The notes under the pieces were generated by a model, which had not been told where the DNA came from, did not search any database, and saw nothing but the letters and a program-made list of their open reading frames with translations. A program made the translations under genes and the position numbers. A stretch of 64,000 nt of DNA, from positions 3,466,062 through 3,530,061 of the forward strand of contig OX638379.1 of NCBI GenBank assembly GCA_951813605.1, given 5' to 3'. The DNA comes from an uncultured Bryobacterales bacterium. Lineage in GTDB: Bacteria; Acidobacteriota; Terriglobia; Bryobacterales; UBA6623. Numbering within the stretch: position 1 is the stretch's first letter; each line of letters opens with the position of its first letter. Below are positions 53,164-62,138 of the stretch, piece by piece.

Positions 53164-54318
53164 ATGCCAACGACCCACCACACGACTGGATTGCGATCCC
53201 GGCAGATGCGAGCGAGACACCTCTTCCTGGCTGCCGCCTTGCTCGGTGTCTTGTGGGCCGTGCCCAGCGCTTCGGCACAATCGGTGAGCGCGCAAGCGGT
53301 TTACCAGCAGGCCGAGGAGGCGTTAGCTGAGAATCGCTTCGCTGATGCCGCCGTGGACTATGAGCGACTGGTCGCGCACTCTCCGCATCTTCCAGAACTT
53401 CACGCCAAGCTGGGCTGGATCTATTACCAGATGGGCAGCTTCGAGAACGGCGCGACCGCTTTAGGCCGAGCGCTTGAGATAAAGCCCGGGATGCCCACCG
53501 CCGAGGCACTCCTGGCTATTTGCCAGTCGGAGCTGGGGCAGTTCCAGCAGTCCGTGCCAGTTCTGGAGCGGCTTGTCCGAAACCCTCCGGATCCGTCCCT
53601 GGCCAGGATGCTCGGGCTCGAACTGCAACGCGGCTACTTGGGCCTGAAACGATACCGCGACGCCGCCGCGACCGCTTTGGAACTGAGCGGCCGCTACCCG
53701 GACGATCCCGAGATTCTCTACTACACCGGACGGCTCTACGGCGACTTCTCATTCCTCACGATGCAGAAGCTATCGAAGCTCGAGCAGGATTCCGTTTGGG
53801 CTCGACTGGCAGCGGCCGAAGCGTACGAGACGCGTGAGAAGTACGACCTTGCGGTAGTCGAGTACAGGAAGGTGCTGGAACTGGAGCCCGGACGGGCGGG
53901 AATCCATTTCCGAATCGGACGGATCCTGCGCTACGACATGCAGCCGCGCAGGCCGCTTGCGGAAGCCGTGGCGGAATTCGAGAGGGAACTGCGCCTGGAT
54001 GCGTCGAACGCTAGCGCGGCGTACGAACTCGGTGAAGCGCTGCGGGTCATGGGAGAGCCGGGGAGGGCACGAGGGTATTTCGAACAGGCCATCGAGTACT
54101 ATCCGGACTACGAGGAGCCCCGCATCGGGCTCGCACGCGTCCTGCTCAGGTCGGAGCAACCGCGGGAGGCGATCCAACACCTCGAAAAGGCAATCGCCGT
54201 GAACAAGAGCAACGAGGTGCCGTACTATCTGATGTCGCAAGCGTACCGCGAGCTGGGAGACGAAGAGAAATCCCAGGAGGCGCTGCGCCGATTCCAAGCT
54301 TTGCGCGCGGGAAAGTAG
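53164..54318 (+). CDS. Exported TPR protein (1)
   Basis: 384 aa. Signal peptide region MRARHLFLAAALLGVLWAV ends near ASAQS; the ATG at 53206 may be the true start rather than 53164. The rest is a string of TPR units: AVYQQAEEALAENRFADAAV, ELHAKLGWIYYQMGSFENGA, SEYRDAAATALELSG-like, DLAVVEYRKVLELEPG, ELGEALRVMGEPGRARGYFE and QPREAIQHLEKAIAVNKSNE, with a final VPYYLMSQAYRELGDEEKSQ. It ends 15 nt from the stop of the opposing TPR gene, which has the same organisation. In this phylum such proteins often accompany ASPIC/VCBS (CRTAC-like) proteins, not seen here. Scaffold role in the periplasm, partners unknown. Confidence 0.85.
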   Translation: MPTTHHTTGLRSRQMRARHLFLAAALLGVLWAVPSASAQSVSAQAVYQQAEEALAENRFADAAVDYERLVAHSPHLPELHAKLGWIYYQMGSFENGATALGRALEIKPGMPTAEALLAICQSELGQFQQSVPVLERLVRNPPDPSLARMLGLELQRGYLGLKRYRDAAATALELSGRYPDDPEILYYTGRLYGDFSFLTMQKLSKLEQDSVWARLAAAEAYETREKYDLAVVEYRKVLELEPGRAGIHFRIGRILRYDMQPRRPLAEAVAEFERELRLDASNASAAYELGEALRVMGEPGRARGYFEQAIEYYPDYEEPRIGLARVLLRSEQPREAIQHLEKAIAVNKSNEVPYYLMSQAYRELGDEEKSQEALRRFQALRAGK

Positions 54319-54333
54319 GACCAGCTGGCGGGA

Positions 54334-55542
54334 TCACTCGTTACCGACAGTTTGGCCGGTCACTGGCTTACGCACCACCTGCCGATATATTTCCGCGATC
54401 GCCGCTGACTCCCTGCGCAAGGCCTCGAACCTTGTCAGCTCGCGCCTGGCGTCCTCCGCCCGGCCTTGACGACGGTAAGCCTGGGACAGGCGGTATCGAG
54501 CGACTTCGTTGTCCGGCGCGAGCCGAACGGCCTTCTCCAAATGAGGCAGGGCGCCCTCCGGATCGCCCGCGCGCGTCGCGGCCTTCCCTAACGCGATCAG
54601 CGCGTCGACAAACTCAGGCTGCAGTTCCACGGCGCGAGCAAAACGCGCGCGGGCCTCGGCAAACCGCCCTTCGGACCACTCGATCTCTCCGAGTTCGTAG
54701 ATCGAGTGGAAGTCGACGGGGTTGGCTCGGATCTCCGTCTCGAGCTCCTTCCGCGCCTCGCCCCTGGCCGTGTCGTCCGGCGACGCGTTGAGAAGCGCCA
54801 CCGCCAATGCGCGGTGGATTCCCGGAAGGCTCGGATCGCTTCGCGCGGCCCGCCGGTATTGGTCGACGGCTTGCACGTAATCGCCTTGCGACTCGAGGAG
54901 TTCGGCCGTGACTTGGTGCAGCCTTGCCGAGCCGGCAGCCTGCCTTGTGAGGGTGGCTACCGCCTCAGACCCCAATTCCGAATGGAGACGATAGACGCTG
55001 TAAAGCAGGTCCGCGTTCCCCGGCTCCTCCGCTAGCAGCGTACGGGCTATATCCAGCGCTTGGTCAAGCCTCCCGAGCTTGTGATACGCCTCGAGCAGCA
55101 GAAGGGCCGATTGCTTCCCCAAAGCTTCGTCCGGCGGCTGGTGCATGGATTTCTCCAGCAGCGGGACTGCCTCGAGCAACTCCCCGCTGCGGACGGCGGC
55201 GATGCCTAGGAGTGCCTGGGCGCGCGTAAGAGACGGCTTGTGCCTCACCGCTTCGCGAAACGAGTCCGCGGCTTCGCGGTACTGGCCTCGGGAATAGTAG
55301 ATGACTCCCAGCTTGGCGTGTGCCTCGGCGAGAGTCGGACTCAACCGGATAGCCTCCCGAAACTCGCGGATTGCGTCGTCCAGACGTTGCTTCCGGTACG
55401 CTTCTTCGCCGCGCGCAAAGTGCTCGCGAAGCTGTTCGACCGTCGGGGTCTGCGCCCGTGCAGCCACACCGAAACCCGATGCGAGGCCGGCTGCAACCGC
55501 CAGGACGAGAGGGAATAGACAAGAGCGCGACTCGGACTGCAT
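54334..55542 (-). CDS. Exported TPR protein (2), paralog of its convergent neighbour
   Basis: 402 aa with start at 55542 (MQSESRSCLFPLVLAVAAGL, signal peptide cleaved near ARAQT); the open frame runs up to 55662 without homology. TPR units: AEEAYRKQRLDDAIREFRE, EAHAKLGVIYYSRGQYREA, QALLGIAAVRSGELLEAVPL, then SIYELGEIEWSEGRFAEARA and ALPHLEKAVRLAPDNEVARY. The first repeats match the other TPR protein closely (AKLGWIYYQMGSFENGA versus AKLGVIYYSRGQYREAA), and the C-terminal EKAVRLAPDNEVARYRLSQA matches its EKAIAVNKSNEVPYYLMSQA. The two genes probably arose by an inverted duplication. Confidence 0.85.
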   Translation of the reverse strand: MQSESRSCLFPLVLAVAAGLASGFGVAARAQTPTVEQLREHFARGEEAYRKQRLDDAIREFREAIRLSPTLAEAHAKLGVIYYSRGQYREAADSFREAVRHKPSLTRAQALLGIAAVRSGELLEAVPLLEKSMHQPPDEALGKQSALLLLEAYHKLGRLDQALDIARTLLAEEPGNADLLYSVYRLHSELGSEAVATLTRQAAGSARLHQVTAELLESQGDYVQAVDQYRRAARSDPSLPGIHRALAVALLNASPDDTARGEARKELETEIRANPVDFHSIYELGEIEWSEGRFAEARARFARAVELQPEFVDALIALGKAATRAGDPEGALPHLEKAVRLAPDNEVARYRLSQAYRRQGRAEDARRELTRFEALRRESAAIAEIYRQVVRKPVTGQTVGNE

Positions 55543-56070
55543 TCTCGAAAGCGGGACCGGATCCGGGCGATGCGTTAGCAAGGTTAACATCTGACGGCCG
55601 CCTCCGCGGTCCCTGCGGCTCGCGCGGCGGGGAATCCCGGATGCCAAGGCGAGTATGAGCATGCGTCAACGAGCAACGAGGAGACAGCCCCTGGTTGGAG
55701 CGGTCCAAATTCGGTCATTCCGGAGCCTCTGCAGGTTCCGATACTTGAGAGGCTGGGGCCATGAAGCACTCAACCGGCAACACTTCGCGAGTCCGGGAAC
55801 GAGCGCTGCTTGATGGTCGGTTCGGCCCCTGCGGCGAACCGGGGCCTGAACGGCGGAAGCCACTAATGTCCGAAGGCATTCACAACGATCCGATTCCGCA
55901 AGAGACCGACCCCTATTCGGGGCTTCCGATCGGTTTGCAGCAGCTCCTCCGACTGCGTGGCAAGCCCGGCAACCGCGACCTTGGCCACGCTACCACCCAG
56001 CGGAAGGACACGTGACAAGCAAGTGCGGCTCGCGCTTCGCCTGATTTGCTGGCGTAAACTGGCAGCCGTG
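55543..56070. other. intergenic between divergent genes
   Basis: About 530 bases. A 49-codon frame from the ATG at 55866 (MSEGIHNDPIPQETDPYSGL) is open but has no recognised relative. TAAACT at about 56056 lies close before the next ATG. Confidence 0.3.
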
Positions 56071-57432
56071 ATGCTGGACACTCTAAGCCGCCGCTCGTTC
56101 CTGGCCGCCTCGTCGGCCCTGCCCTTGGCAGAAAGCGCCCGGGCCCAATCGACGAAGCCTAACATCCTGCTGATCATGACCGATCAGCAGTCGATGTCAG
56201 CCCTCAGCGCCAACGGCAATCCGTATCTCGAAACCCCCGCGATGGACAGCATTGCTGCCGACGGCGTCAGCTTCACCGAATCCTACTGCACCTACCCGGT
56301 TTGCTCGCCGGCCCGTAGCAGCGTGATGACCGGGTTGATGCCGCACGAGACAGGGGTGATGAAAAACGGCCAAGCGATCGCTGAAGGAATTCCGAATCTC
56401 GGCGAGCATTTCCGTGCGAGCGGCTATAAGACCTACTACGCCGGCAAGTGGCACTTGCCGGGCGGCTTTGGCGAGCCACCGGGATTCGAGAAGCTGATCG
56501 GAGGTCATACGCTTGGCGCGCATATGGACGAGCCCCTCGCCGCCAAGTGCGTCGAGTTCATACACCAAGGGCCCGACGAGCCCTTCCTGCTCGTGGCGTC
56601 TTTCATGAATCCCCACGACGTGTGCCACTGGATTCGCGGCCACGAAGGCAGCCGCAACTACGATACGGTCGCGCAATACCCGCCCGCGCCCGGCAACATG
56701 TGGCGCGACCCCAACGAGCCGGAGTACATCCAGCACCATCGCTTCGGCAACTTCAACCGCATGTCGAACTCCCTCCACATTTCGAAAGAGTGGAAGGCCC
56801 GTGACTTCCGGCACTACATTCACGACTACTACCGCATGTGCGAGGACGTAGACCGCCAGATCGGCCGCGTGCTCTCGGCGCTGCGATTCCGCGGGCTGGC
56901 CGAGAATACGGTCGTCGTGCTGAATTCGGACCACGGCGAGGGTCTGGGAGCCCACCGCTGGACCCAGAAAGCGGCCTTCTGGGAAGAGACCGCCAAGGTC
57001 CCGCTGATTGTGGCGGGCAAGGGTGTCGAGCGGCGCGGCGCGGTCGACAGCGACGCCCTTGTCTCGGGCGCGGACATCCTTCCGACACTGTGCGACTACG
57101 CCGGCATCGGGGCACCACGGCGCGTCACGGGCAGCAGCCTGCGCCCCGCAATCCGCGGCGACAGGCTGGACCGCGCGTTTGTCGTCTCCGAACTGGCGGA
57201 CCTGGGCTTCCCGGACCGGCAGGGACGCATGCTGAGGGCTGAGCGCTACAAGTACGTGGTCTTCAACGGGGGCAAGCGCCCGGAACAGTTCTTCGACCTC
57301 GAACTCGATCCGGGCGAGGTGAACAACCTCGCTGGCGAACCGGAGGCCGCGATGGAACTCGATCGGCACCGAGAGCTCTTGCGCGGGTGGATGGCTCAGA
57401 CGGGTGACAGCTTCAGGATTCCAATGGCCTAG
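56071..57432 (+). CDS. Type I sulfatase (choline-/aryl-sulfatase-like)
   Basis: 453 aa, exported. The start at 56071 gives a Tat-like leader LSRRSFLAASSALPLAESARA. Sulfatase motifs: PNILLIMTDQQSMSALSAN (metal Asp), TYPVCSPARSSVMTGLMPHE (C-x-P-x-R with Cys78, the formylglycine site), TYYAGKWHLPGG (Lys/His site), NPHDVCHW, and NSDHGEGLGAHRW with TQKAAFWEETAKVPLI. The C-terminus FFDLELDPGEVNNLAG is standard. C-S-P-A-R indicates a different S1 subfamily from the sulfatase at 34237, so the two have different substrates. It converges on the TonB receptor gene at 57556 through a 123-nt gap with strong hairpins. Confidence 0.88.
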   Translation: MLDTLSRRSFLAASSALPLAESARAQSTKPNILLIMTDQQSMSALSANGNPYLETPAMDSIAADGVSFTESYCTYPVCSPARSSVMTGLMPHETGVMKNGQAIAEGIPNLGEHFRASGYKTYYAGKWHLPGGFGEPPGFEKLIGGHTLGAHMDEPLAAKCVEFIHQGPDEPFLLVASFMNPHDVCHWIRGHEGSRNYDTVAQYPPAPGNMWRDPNEPEYIQHHRFGNFNRMSNSLHISKEWKARDFRHYIHDYYRMCEDVDRQIGRVLSALRFRGLAENTVVVLNSDHGEGLGAHRWTQKAAFWEETAKVPLIVAGKGVERRGAVDSDALVSGADILPTLCDYAGIGAPRRVTGSSLRPAIRGDRLDRAFVVSELADLGFPDRQGRMLRAERYKYVVFNGGKRPEQFFDLELDPGEVNNLAGEPEAAMELDRHRELLRGWMAQTGDSFRIPMA

Positions 57433-57504
57433 ACGGCAGCGGAAACAGCAAGCTGAGCGCGCCCTGCCGCTACGGGGGCACACGCGTCTGCGGCGATGTT
57501 CGGG

Positions 57505-57539
57505 CGCGTCCGCCGCGGACGCGGGCCGCGCGCGGCCCG
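57505..57539. terminator. Two abutting GC hairpins between convergent genes
   Basis: CGCGTCCG-CCG-CGGACGCG at 57505-57523 is a perfect 8-bp stem, and CGGGCCGCGCGCGGCCCG at 57522-57539 a perfect 18-nt palindrome. They sit in the 123-nt gap between a sulfatase and a receptor that read toward each other. No T-run, so rho-independent action is uncertain; Acidobacteria-type terminators are little known. Confidence 0.5.
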
Positions 57540-57555
57540 CGATCACGCCCTCGCC

Positions 57556-60500
57556 TTAGAAGGACAGGTGGAGACCGAATTGCATTCGGCGCATGTCCCC
57601 GTCGATCCCGAATATTCGGCCTGCGACCGAACTGTCCGCCGTGCTCGCCGGATCGCCGAGATTGGTCGTGTTGAACGCGTTGTACATCTCCCATCGGAGT
57701 TCGAGTTGCGTCCGTTCGCCTAGCGGCGACCGGAACAGGAACCCCTTCTCCAGTGACCAGTCCGCCGCGAAATAGCCCGGACCCCGCAAGTCCCCTCCGT
57801 TGCGTCCGTAGTTTCCGAACAGGTAGGGTCCGGGATTCGCGAACGCATCCGCTTTGAACCACCGTTCCCTCGTCGGGTTGCCCAGCACGGGATCGCCGAT
57901 GACGTCGGGGCGCTGGCCGAAATTCGAGTTCAGCGAGCTGTTGTCCCCCCAGTTGACGGCGATCGGGAAACCGCTGTATAGGAGGGTGACCCCGTTGAAG
58001 GTCCAGCCGCCCAGCACGGCGTTTACCGCCGGATGCGCGTTCTGGCCGAATGCCCGACCCTTGCCGAACGGCAGCTGCCAGACATGGCCCACCGTCAAGG
58101 TCGCGGCCCGGTTGTACTCGGAGATGCCCTTGCTGGCCCGACGGTCGAACGGATTCTGCGCCTGGCCGGACCAGCCGAATCCGCCCTGCATGACGTCAAG
58201 CGCCTTGGCCCAGGTGAAATTCGCCTTGATCGTGTAGCCGTCCGAGAACCGCTTCTCCGTCGTGACGATCATCGAGTGGTAGCTCGAGCCCTGGCACCGG
58301 CACCTGACTCCAAGGTTGTCCGCGCTGCCTGTGATGTTGTAGAACTTCTTCCGCGAATTCAAAGGACCGGGCCCCGGAACGGCGGCGTTGACATTCTGGT
58401 TGTCGTAAAGGAAGCGGGCCACCGTGCCGAGGTATCCGACCGAAACGCTCAGGTCGCCTGCCAGCTGCTGCTGGATCGTGAAATTCCAGTTGTCGATGTA
58501 GGAGGTGCGGCTGTCGGTCGGCACGTAGAGAACGCTGAGTCCGGCCGGTTTCTGCAGCAGTCCGCTGTCCGGGATCGACGGGCGCGCGGTAGGCGGGGCC
58601 GGGTCGTCCAAGCTGTGGGGGCGGCCCACCGTTGGAAAGGAGAACGCGAAGAACTGATTGTCGCGCTGGATGTTTTCGCGCACCTGCATGGGGAAGTTCG
58701 TGCCGAGGGTGCCGAGGTGCGCCCCGAAGTTGCTGGCGAAGAAGCTGCGGCCGAATCCGGTACGGATGACCGTGCGGTCGAACAGCTTGTAGGCAATCCC
58801 CAGGCGGGGCGAGAAGTCCACCCAGTTGTTCTGCACGTTCGAGGTGCAGGAGACCTGGCCGACGCAGGCCAGCAGCAGGTTGTTCGTGTTCGGGTCGTAG
58901 TTGGAGTTCTCCGCCGGGTTCCTCGGAACGGGGCGACCGATGAAGTCCCAGCGAGCGCCCCAGTTGATCGTCAGCTTGGGTGTGACACGCCAGATGTCGC
59001 GGAAGTAGAGGCCGTTCCTCCAGACGCGATCCGTGGAAATGAAGTTGATTGCTCCTCGCTGGAAACCCGAGGGCATGCCAAGCAGGAACGCCCCCATCCC
59101 CAGGCCCGTGCCTGGAATCCCGGCGTCGGCGGTGATCAAGCGGTTGAATTCGAACTCGCCCCGCGTGCTCTCGTTGATCGAGTTGAAGTCGGAGCGCTGC
59201 CGGATGAACGTCCCGCCGAAGCGCAGCTCGTGGTTCCCCGAGATCTTCGTGGCGTTCGCGCCGTACTGGAAGATCGTGTTGAAGTCGAACCTCGGAATCG
59301 CCGCGGTCGTCTCGACGCCCATCGTCCAGGCGGCCACCGGGCCGTCGATGCGGAACGCCGAGAGCCCGGTCGTCACGGGGTCCCCTTCGAAGTTGATGCC
59401 TCGAATTCCCACTTGATCGTTGGTCAGGTTGCCGACATCCCACTGGAAGCTGGTCAGGGCGAAGCGGGCAAGGCCGGCGCGCGTCTCGAGCAGGAAAGTC
59501 GGGCTGAGCGTCTGCGTGTAGTTGAGCACCACGTGATGGTTCTCGAAATCGCCCTTGTTCGGCGTGCCGCCGCCGAAGCCCTCACCGCCGGCGAGACCGA
59601 AAATCGGCGGATTGTCCTGGAAAGCCTCGAAACGGGTCCAGCGTCCGAAGATCTTGCGGTTGTCGTTGAAGTGATGGTCCGCGCGGACATCGAACGTGTC
59701 TCTGTTGAATGTCGACGACCCCGAAGCGGCCAGATTGTTGTCCAGAGCGCCTTGGTTCACGGCCAGCCCCGACGCTTCGCTCGTCAGCAGGTCGAGCAGG
59801 TTGCGCGCAACCGGATTGAAGCGCGACGGGCAAATGGCATTGACCTGCCCGCCGCAGGAGAAGGCCATCCGGCCCGACCCGTCCGGATTTCCCGTCAGCG
59901 GGTCGAACATCATGTTCTGCCTCGCGGGGATCATGGCGCCATCCGTGGTTTCCACGATGACCGGGCTGCCACTGGCGTCCAGGATCGTGCCCCCCAGCGC
60001 CCGGGTCATGTCGCCGGAAATGAAGTCGTCGGTCGGGAACGTCGTCAGCAGCGATCCGCCTTGAGCGGTTCTCTCGACTTGGTAATCGAAGAAGAAGAAC
60101 GTCTTGTTCTTCACGATCGGCCCGCCGATGGATCCGCCGAACTGGTTCCAATTGAACGGGGGCGGTCCCGTTCCGGTGCCGCTCGGCCCGGTTCCGGGCA
60201 CCTTCTCCGTGAAAGGATTGGCGGCAAAGAAGTTGTCGTTGCGGTTGAACCAGAACAGCGAGCCGTGGACGTCGTTGGTGCCGCTCTTGGAGACGTACTG
60301 CACGGTCAGGCCGCCGATCTGGCCGAGCTCGGCGTCGTACTCCGAGGTCGTCATCTTGACTTCCTGAATCGCGTCCCGCGGCGGATTGATGATCTGCACG
60401 CCGGTGATCCCGTACTCGACATTCGTAATGCCGTCGTACAAGTAGTCGTTGTCCCCCCAGAATCGCCCGTTGGTCACAGCAGTCGAGGTCAGGCCAGGGT

Positions 60501-61035
60501 TCTCCTGTGGGAGCCAAGTGTCCCCGCCGCGCCAGCGGATCGTGCCGGGAGCAAGGAAATGCAGGCGGGTCGTGTTGCGGCCCAGAGTTGGCAGGGCCTC
60601 CACCATCTCCTGCTGCAGGTCCATGCTCACGTCCGTGTTTTCTGTCTTCAGCATCGGCGGCGCCGAAGTCACCGTGATCTGCTCCGTGACCGCGCCGAGC
60701 TGCAGCGTGGCGTTGTAGTTGAAGCGCATGCTGGGGTCGAGATTGACGTTCTCTTGCACGAAACGCCGGAAGCCTTCCGCCTGGACGCTCAGCGTGTAGA
60801 CGCCCGGCTCCAGGTTCAGGATGATGTAAAGGCCTGTTTCGTCCGTCTCGCGAGTCGCCGCGACGCCCGTGCTGACATTCGTGGCGGTTACGGTGGCTCC
60901 GGGAATGCCTGCCTCCGAGGAATCCTGCACGTAACCGGTGATGGCAGCTGATACGGCCTGGCCGCTAGCAGGCGGGGCAAATGCCGCTGCCAAGCAAAGC
61001 GCGACAAGCGGTGCGAACAAGCGATGAAACAACAT
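57556..61035 (-). CDS. Oar-type TonB-dependent receptor with CarboxypepD_reg domain (3)
   Basis: 1159 aa, outer membrane. Start ATG 61035 with GAAGGAGG just upstream. Signal peptide LFAPLVALCLAAAFAPPASG; CarboxypepD_reg domain VSAAITGYVQDSSEAGIPGA, GLYIILNLEPGVYTLSVQ; plug with LPTLGRNTTRLHFLAPGT, NDYLYDGITNVEYG, RDAIQEVKMTTSEYDAELGQ, and YVSKSGTNDVHGSLFWF. Barrel strands run to the end (MRRMQFGLHLSF), closing with the aromatic residue needed for BAM recognition. The promoter, leader hairpin and strong Shine-Dalgarno suggest high expression. Cargo unknown; a sulfatase is convergent to it. Confidence 0.9.
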   Translation of the reverse strand: MLFHRLFAPLVALCLAAAFAPPASGQAVSAAITGYVQDSSEAGIPGATVTATNVSTGVAATRETDETGLYIILNLEPGVYTLSVQAEGFRRFVQENVNLDPSMRFNYNATLQLGAVTEQITVTSAPPMLKTENTDVSMDLQQEMVEALPTLGRNTTRLHFLAPGTIRWRGGDTWLPQENPGLTSTAVTNGRFWGDNDYLYDGITNVEYGITGVQIINPPRDAIQEVKMTTSEYDAELGQIGGLTVQYVSKSGTNDVHGSLFWFNRNDNFFAANPFTEKVPGTGPSGTGTGPPPFNWNQFGGSIGGPIVKNKTFFFFDYQVERTAQGGSLLTTFPTDDFISGDMTRALGGTILDASGSPVIVETTDGAMIPARQNMMFDPLTGNPDGSGRMAFSCGGQVNAICPSRFNPVARNLLDLLTSEASGLAVNQGALDNNLAASGSSTFNRDTFDVRADHHFNDNRKIFGRWTRFEAFQDNPPIFGLAGGEGFGGGTPNKGDFENHHVVLNYTQTLSPTFLLETRAGLARFALTSFQWDVGNLTNDQVGIRGINFEGDPVTTGLSAFRIDGPVAAWTMGVETTAAIPRFDFNTIFQYGANATKISGNHELRFGGTFIRQRSDFNSINESTRGEFEFNRLITADAGIPGTGLGMGAFLLGMPSGFQRGAINFISTDRVWRNGLYFRDIWRVTPKLTINWGARWDFIGRPVPRNPAENSNYDPNTNNLLLACVGQVSCTSNVQNNWVDFSPRLGIAYKLFDRTVIRTGFGRSFFASNFGAHLGTLGTNFPMQVRENIQRDNQFFAFSFPTVGRPHSLDDPAPPTARPSIPDSGLLQKPAGLSVLYVPTDSRTSYIDNWNFTIQQQLAGDLSVSVGYLGTVARFLYDNQNVNAAVPGPGPLNSRKKFYNITGSADNLGVRCRCQGSSYHSMIVTTEKRFSDGYTIKANFTWAKALDVMQGGFGWSGQAQNPFDRRASKGISEYNRAATLTVGHVWQLPFGKGRAFGQNAHPAVNAVLGGWTFNGVTLLYSGFPIAVNWGDNSSLNSNFGQRPDVIGDPVLGNPTRERWFKADAFANPGPYLFGNYGRNGGDLRGPGYFAADWSLEKGFLFRSPLGERTQLELRWEMYNAFNTTNLGDPASTADSSVAGRIFGIDGDMRRMQFGLHLSF

Positions 61036-61056
61036 GGTGCCTCCTTCGTTCGATGC

Positions 61057-61082
61057 AGCCGCTCCGCCCGCGCGGAGCGGCT
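61057..61082 (-). promoter_or_regulatory. Perfect 11-bp hairpin in the TonB receptor 3 leader
   Basis: AGCCGCTCCGC-4 nt-GCGGAGCGGCT, an uninterrupted 11-bp inverted repeat, lies between the predicted transcription start (about 61101) and the Shine-Dalgarno (61039-61047), ending 10 nt before it. It could stabilise the mRNA, attenuate transcription, or bind a protein. Confidence 0.6.
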
Positions 61083-61107
61083 GATCCCGACAAGGTTTTC
61101 TAGGGAT

Positions 61108-61136
61108 GTTATGCTAGCACGGAATCCCGATGTCAA
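61108..61136 (-). promoter_or_regulatory. sigma-70-like promoter for TonB receptor 3
   Basis: On the minus strand TTGACA (61136-61131, perfect consensus) is followed after exactly 17 nt by CATAAC (61113-61108). The predicted start near 61101 gives a leader of about 65 nt containing the 11-bp hairpin. Confidence 0.6.
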
Positions 61137-61586
61137 CAGGATTTCCGGCAATCCATGGGGCAGAATCGTCTCGGGGCGAAGTAGTTTTCCCTGATCGAGT
61201 TGGGCAAGAAGATTTCAAATCAGGAATGCACCCGGAGACGATTCGCAAGGGCAGAGGGCTGAATTGCAGGACTCGCATCCGGCTCGGCTCGGCTTTTCGA
61301 ACAGGGGCGCAAGCGACGCGATGCAACAGCGAGGGAGATGGCCGCAAGGGTCGGGGAGGGGGGCGACCGGCGGGTCGGAGCCTCGGACGGACGGCGGTTC
61401 CAAAGGCCTGGGTACTCGCGGCGTTGCGACACGACTCGCCTTCGGGTTCTCGCAGCAAGCGAATCCATCCATTGCCATGCAACGAAGGCATGCCGGCGAA
61501 ACCGCGTAGCGGCAAGCTGGGCCTAGGCTATGTCGGGAGATTACGGTTTCGCCCTGCAGCCCGCAGTTCAGTCGCTGACCGCTCCC
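61137..61586. other. intergenic
   Basis: About 450 bases; no gene recognised despite several long open frames caused by high GC. Confidence 0.3.
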
Positions 61587-61660
61587 ATGATCGAGACCGT
61601 CGCACGCATCCGCATCGAATTGCGGGGGCTGGAGCCGAAGATCTGGCTGGCACGGGCCTT
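61587..61660 (+). pseudogene. pRiA4b ORF-3-like protein, N-terminal scrap
   Basis: From the ATG at 61587 the frame reads MIETVARIRIELRGLEPKIW, the characteristic start of plasmid pRiA4b ORF-3-like (TnpR-type passenger) proteins (V..IRIEL.G.EPKIWRR). Homology stops after 20 residues at PKIWLARALG, so only a fragment remains. Confidence 0.4.
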
Positions 61661-62138
61661 GGGCCGGCAGCCACGAATCCGGTCGCGATCGGCCCCTCCG
61701 TGTCAGATGGTCGCGATGCGGCCAATAGGTACGCCGGACCTGGTCCTCGTCGTAGCCGTGCGACTCTCCGGCTGGCGGCGGGACCGCCCGGGGCGCAAAT
61801 CGACCTCATTCCTTCGAGCCCCGGCCGCAGCTAGCCGGACGGACAGTTAGAGAATCCCTGATTCCGAACGCGAGAGTCCAGGTCGACCGGCCTCGCACCA
61901 GCATGCATTTCGTCGGGAATTCGGACCGCGATCCTCCGAACTGGGAGAGTCCGCTTGCTGAGCGCTCCGCCCGTGGATGCCAACCTGGCATGGCGGGGGG
62001 CCCAGCCATTCTCCCGCACGATCTCGATTCACTCCTTGAGTCCGTGGCCCACCTTCCCATAGGCCGCGCCCCGCGCCGACCCGCATTCGACCCATCCGCG
62101 GCGCCTCGCCAGCGGCCGGCGCAGGCCCGGCGAAAACC
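61661..62138. other. intergenic downstream of TonB receptor 4
   Basis: About 480 bases, nothing recognised. Confidence 0.3.

Noticed and set aside
55866..56015. Small open frame starting MSEGIHNDPIPQ
   Set aside because: Short, no Shine-Dalgarno or relative; cannot be supported as a gene.
58033..60951. 972-codon antisense frame over TonB receptor 3
   Set aside because: Very long but simply the complement of a high-GC gene; sequence is valine/arginine/aspartate-rich as shadow frames are.
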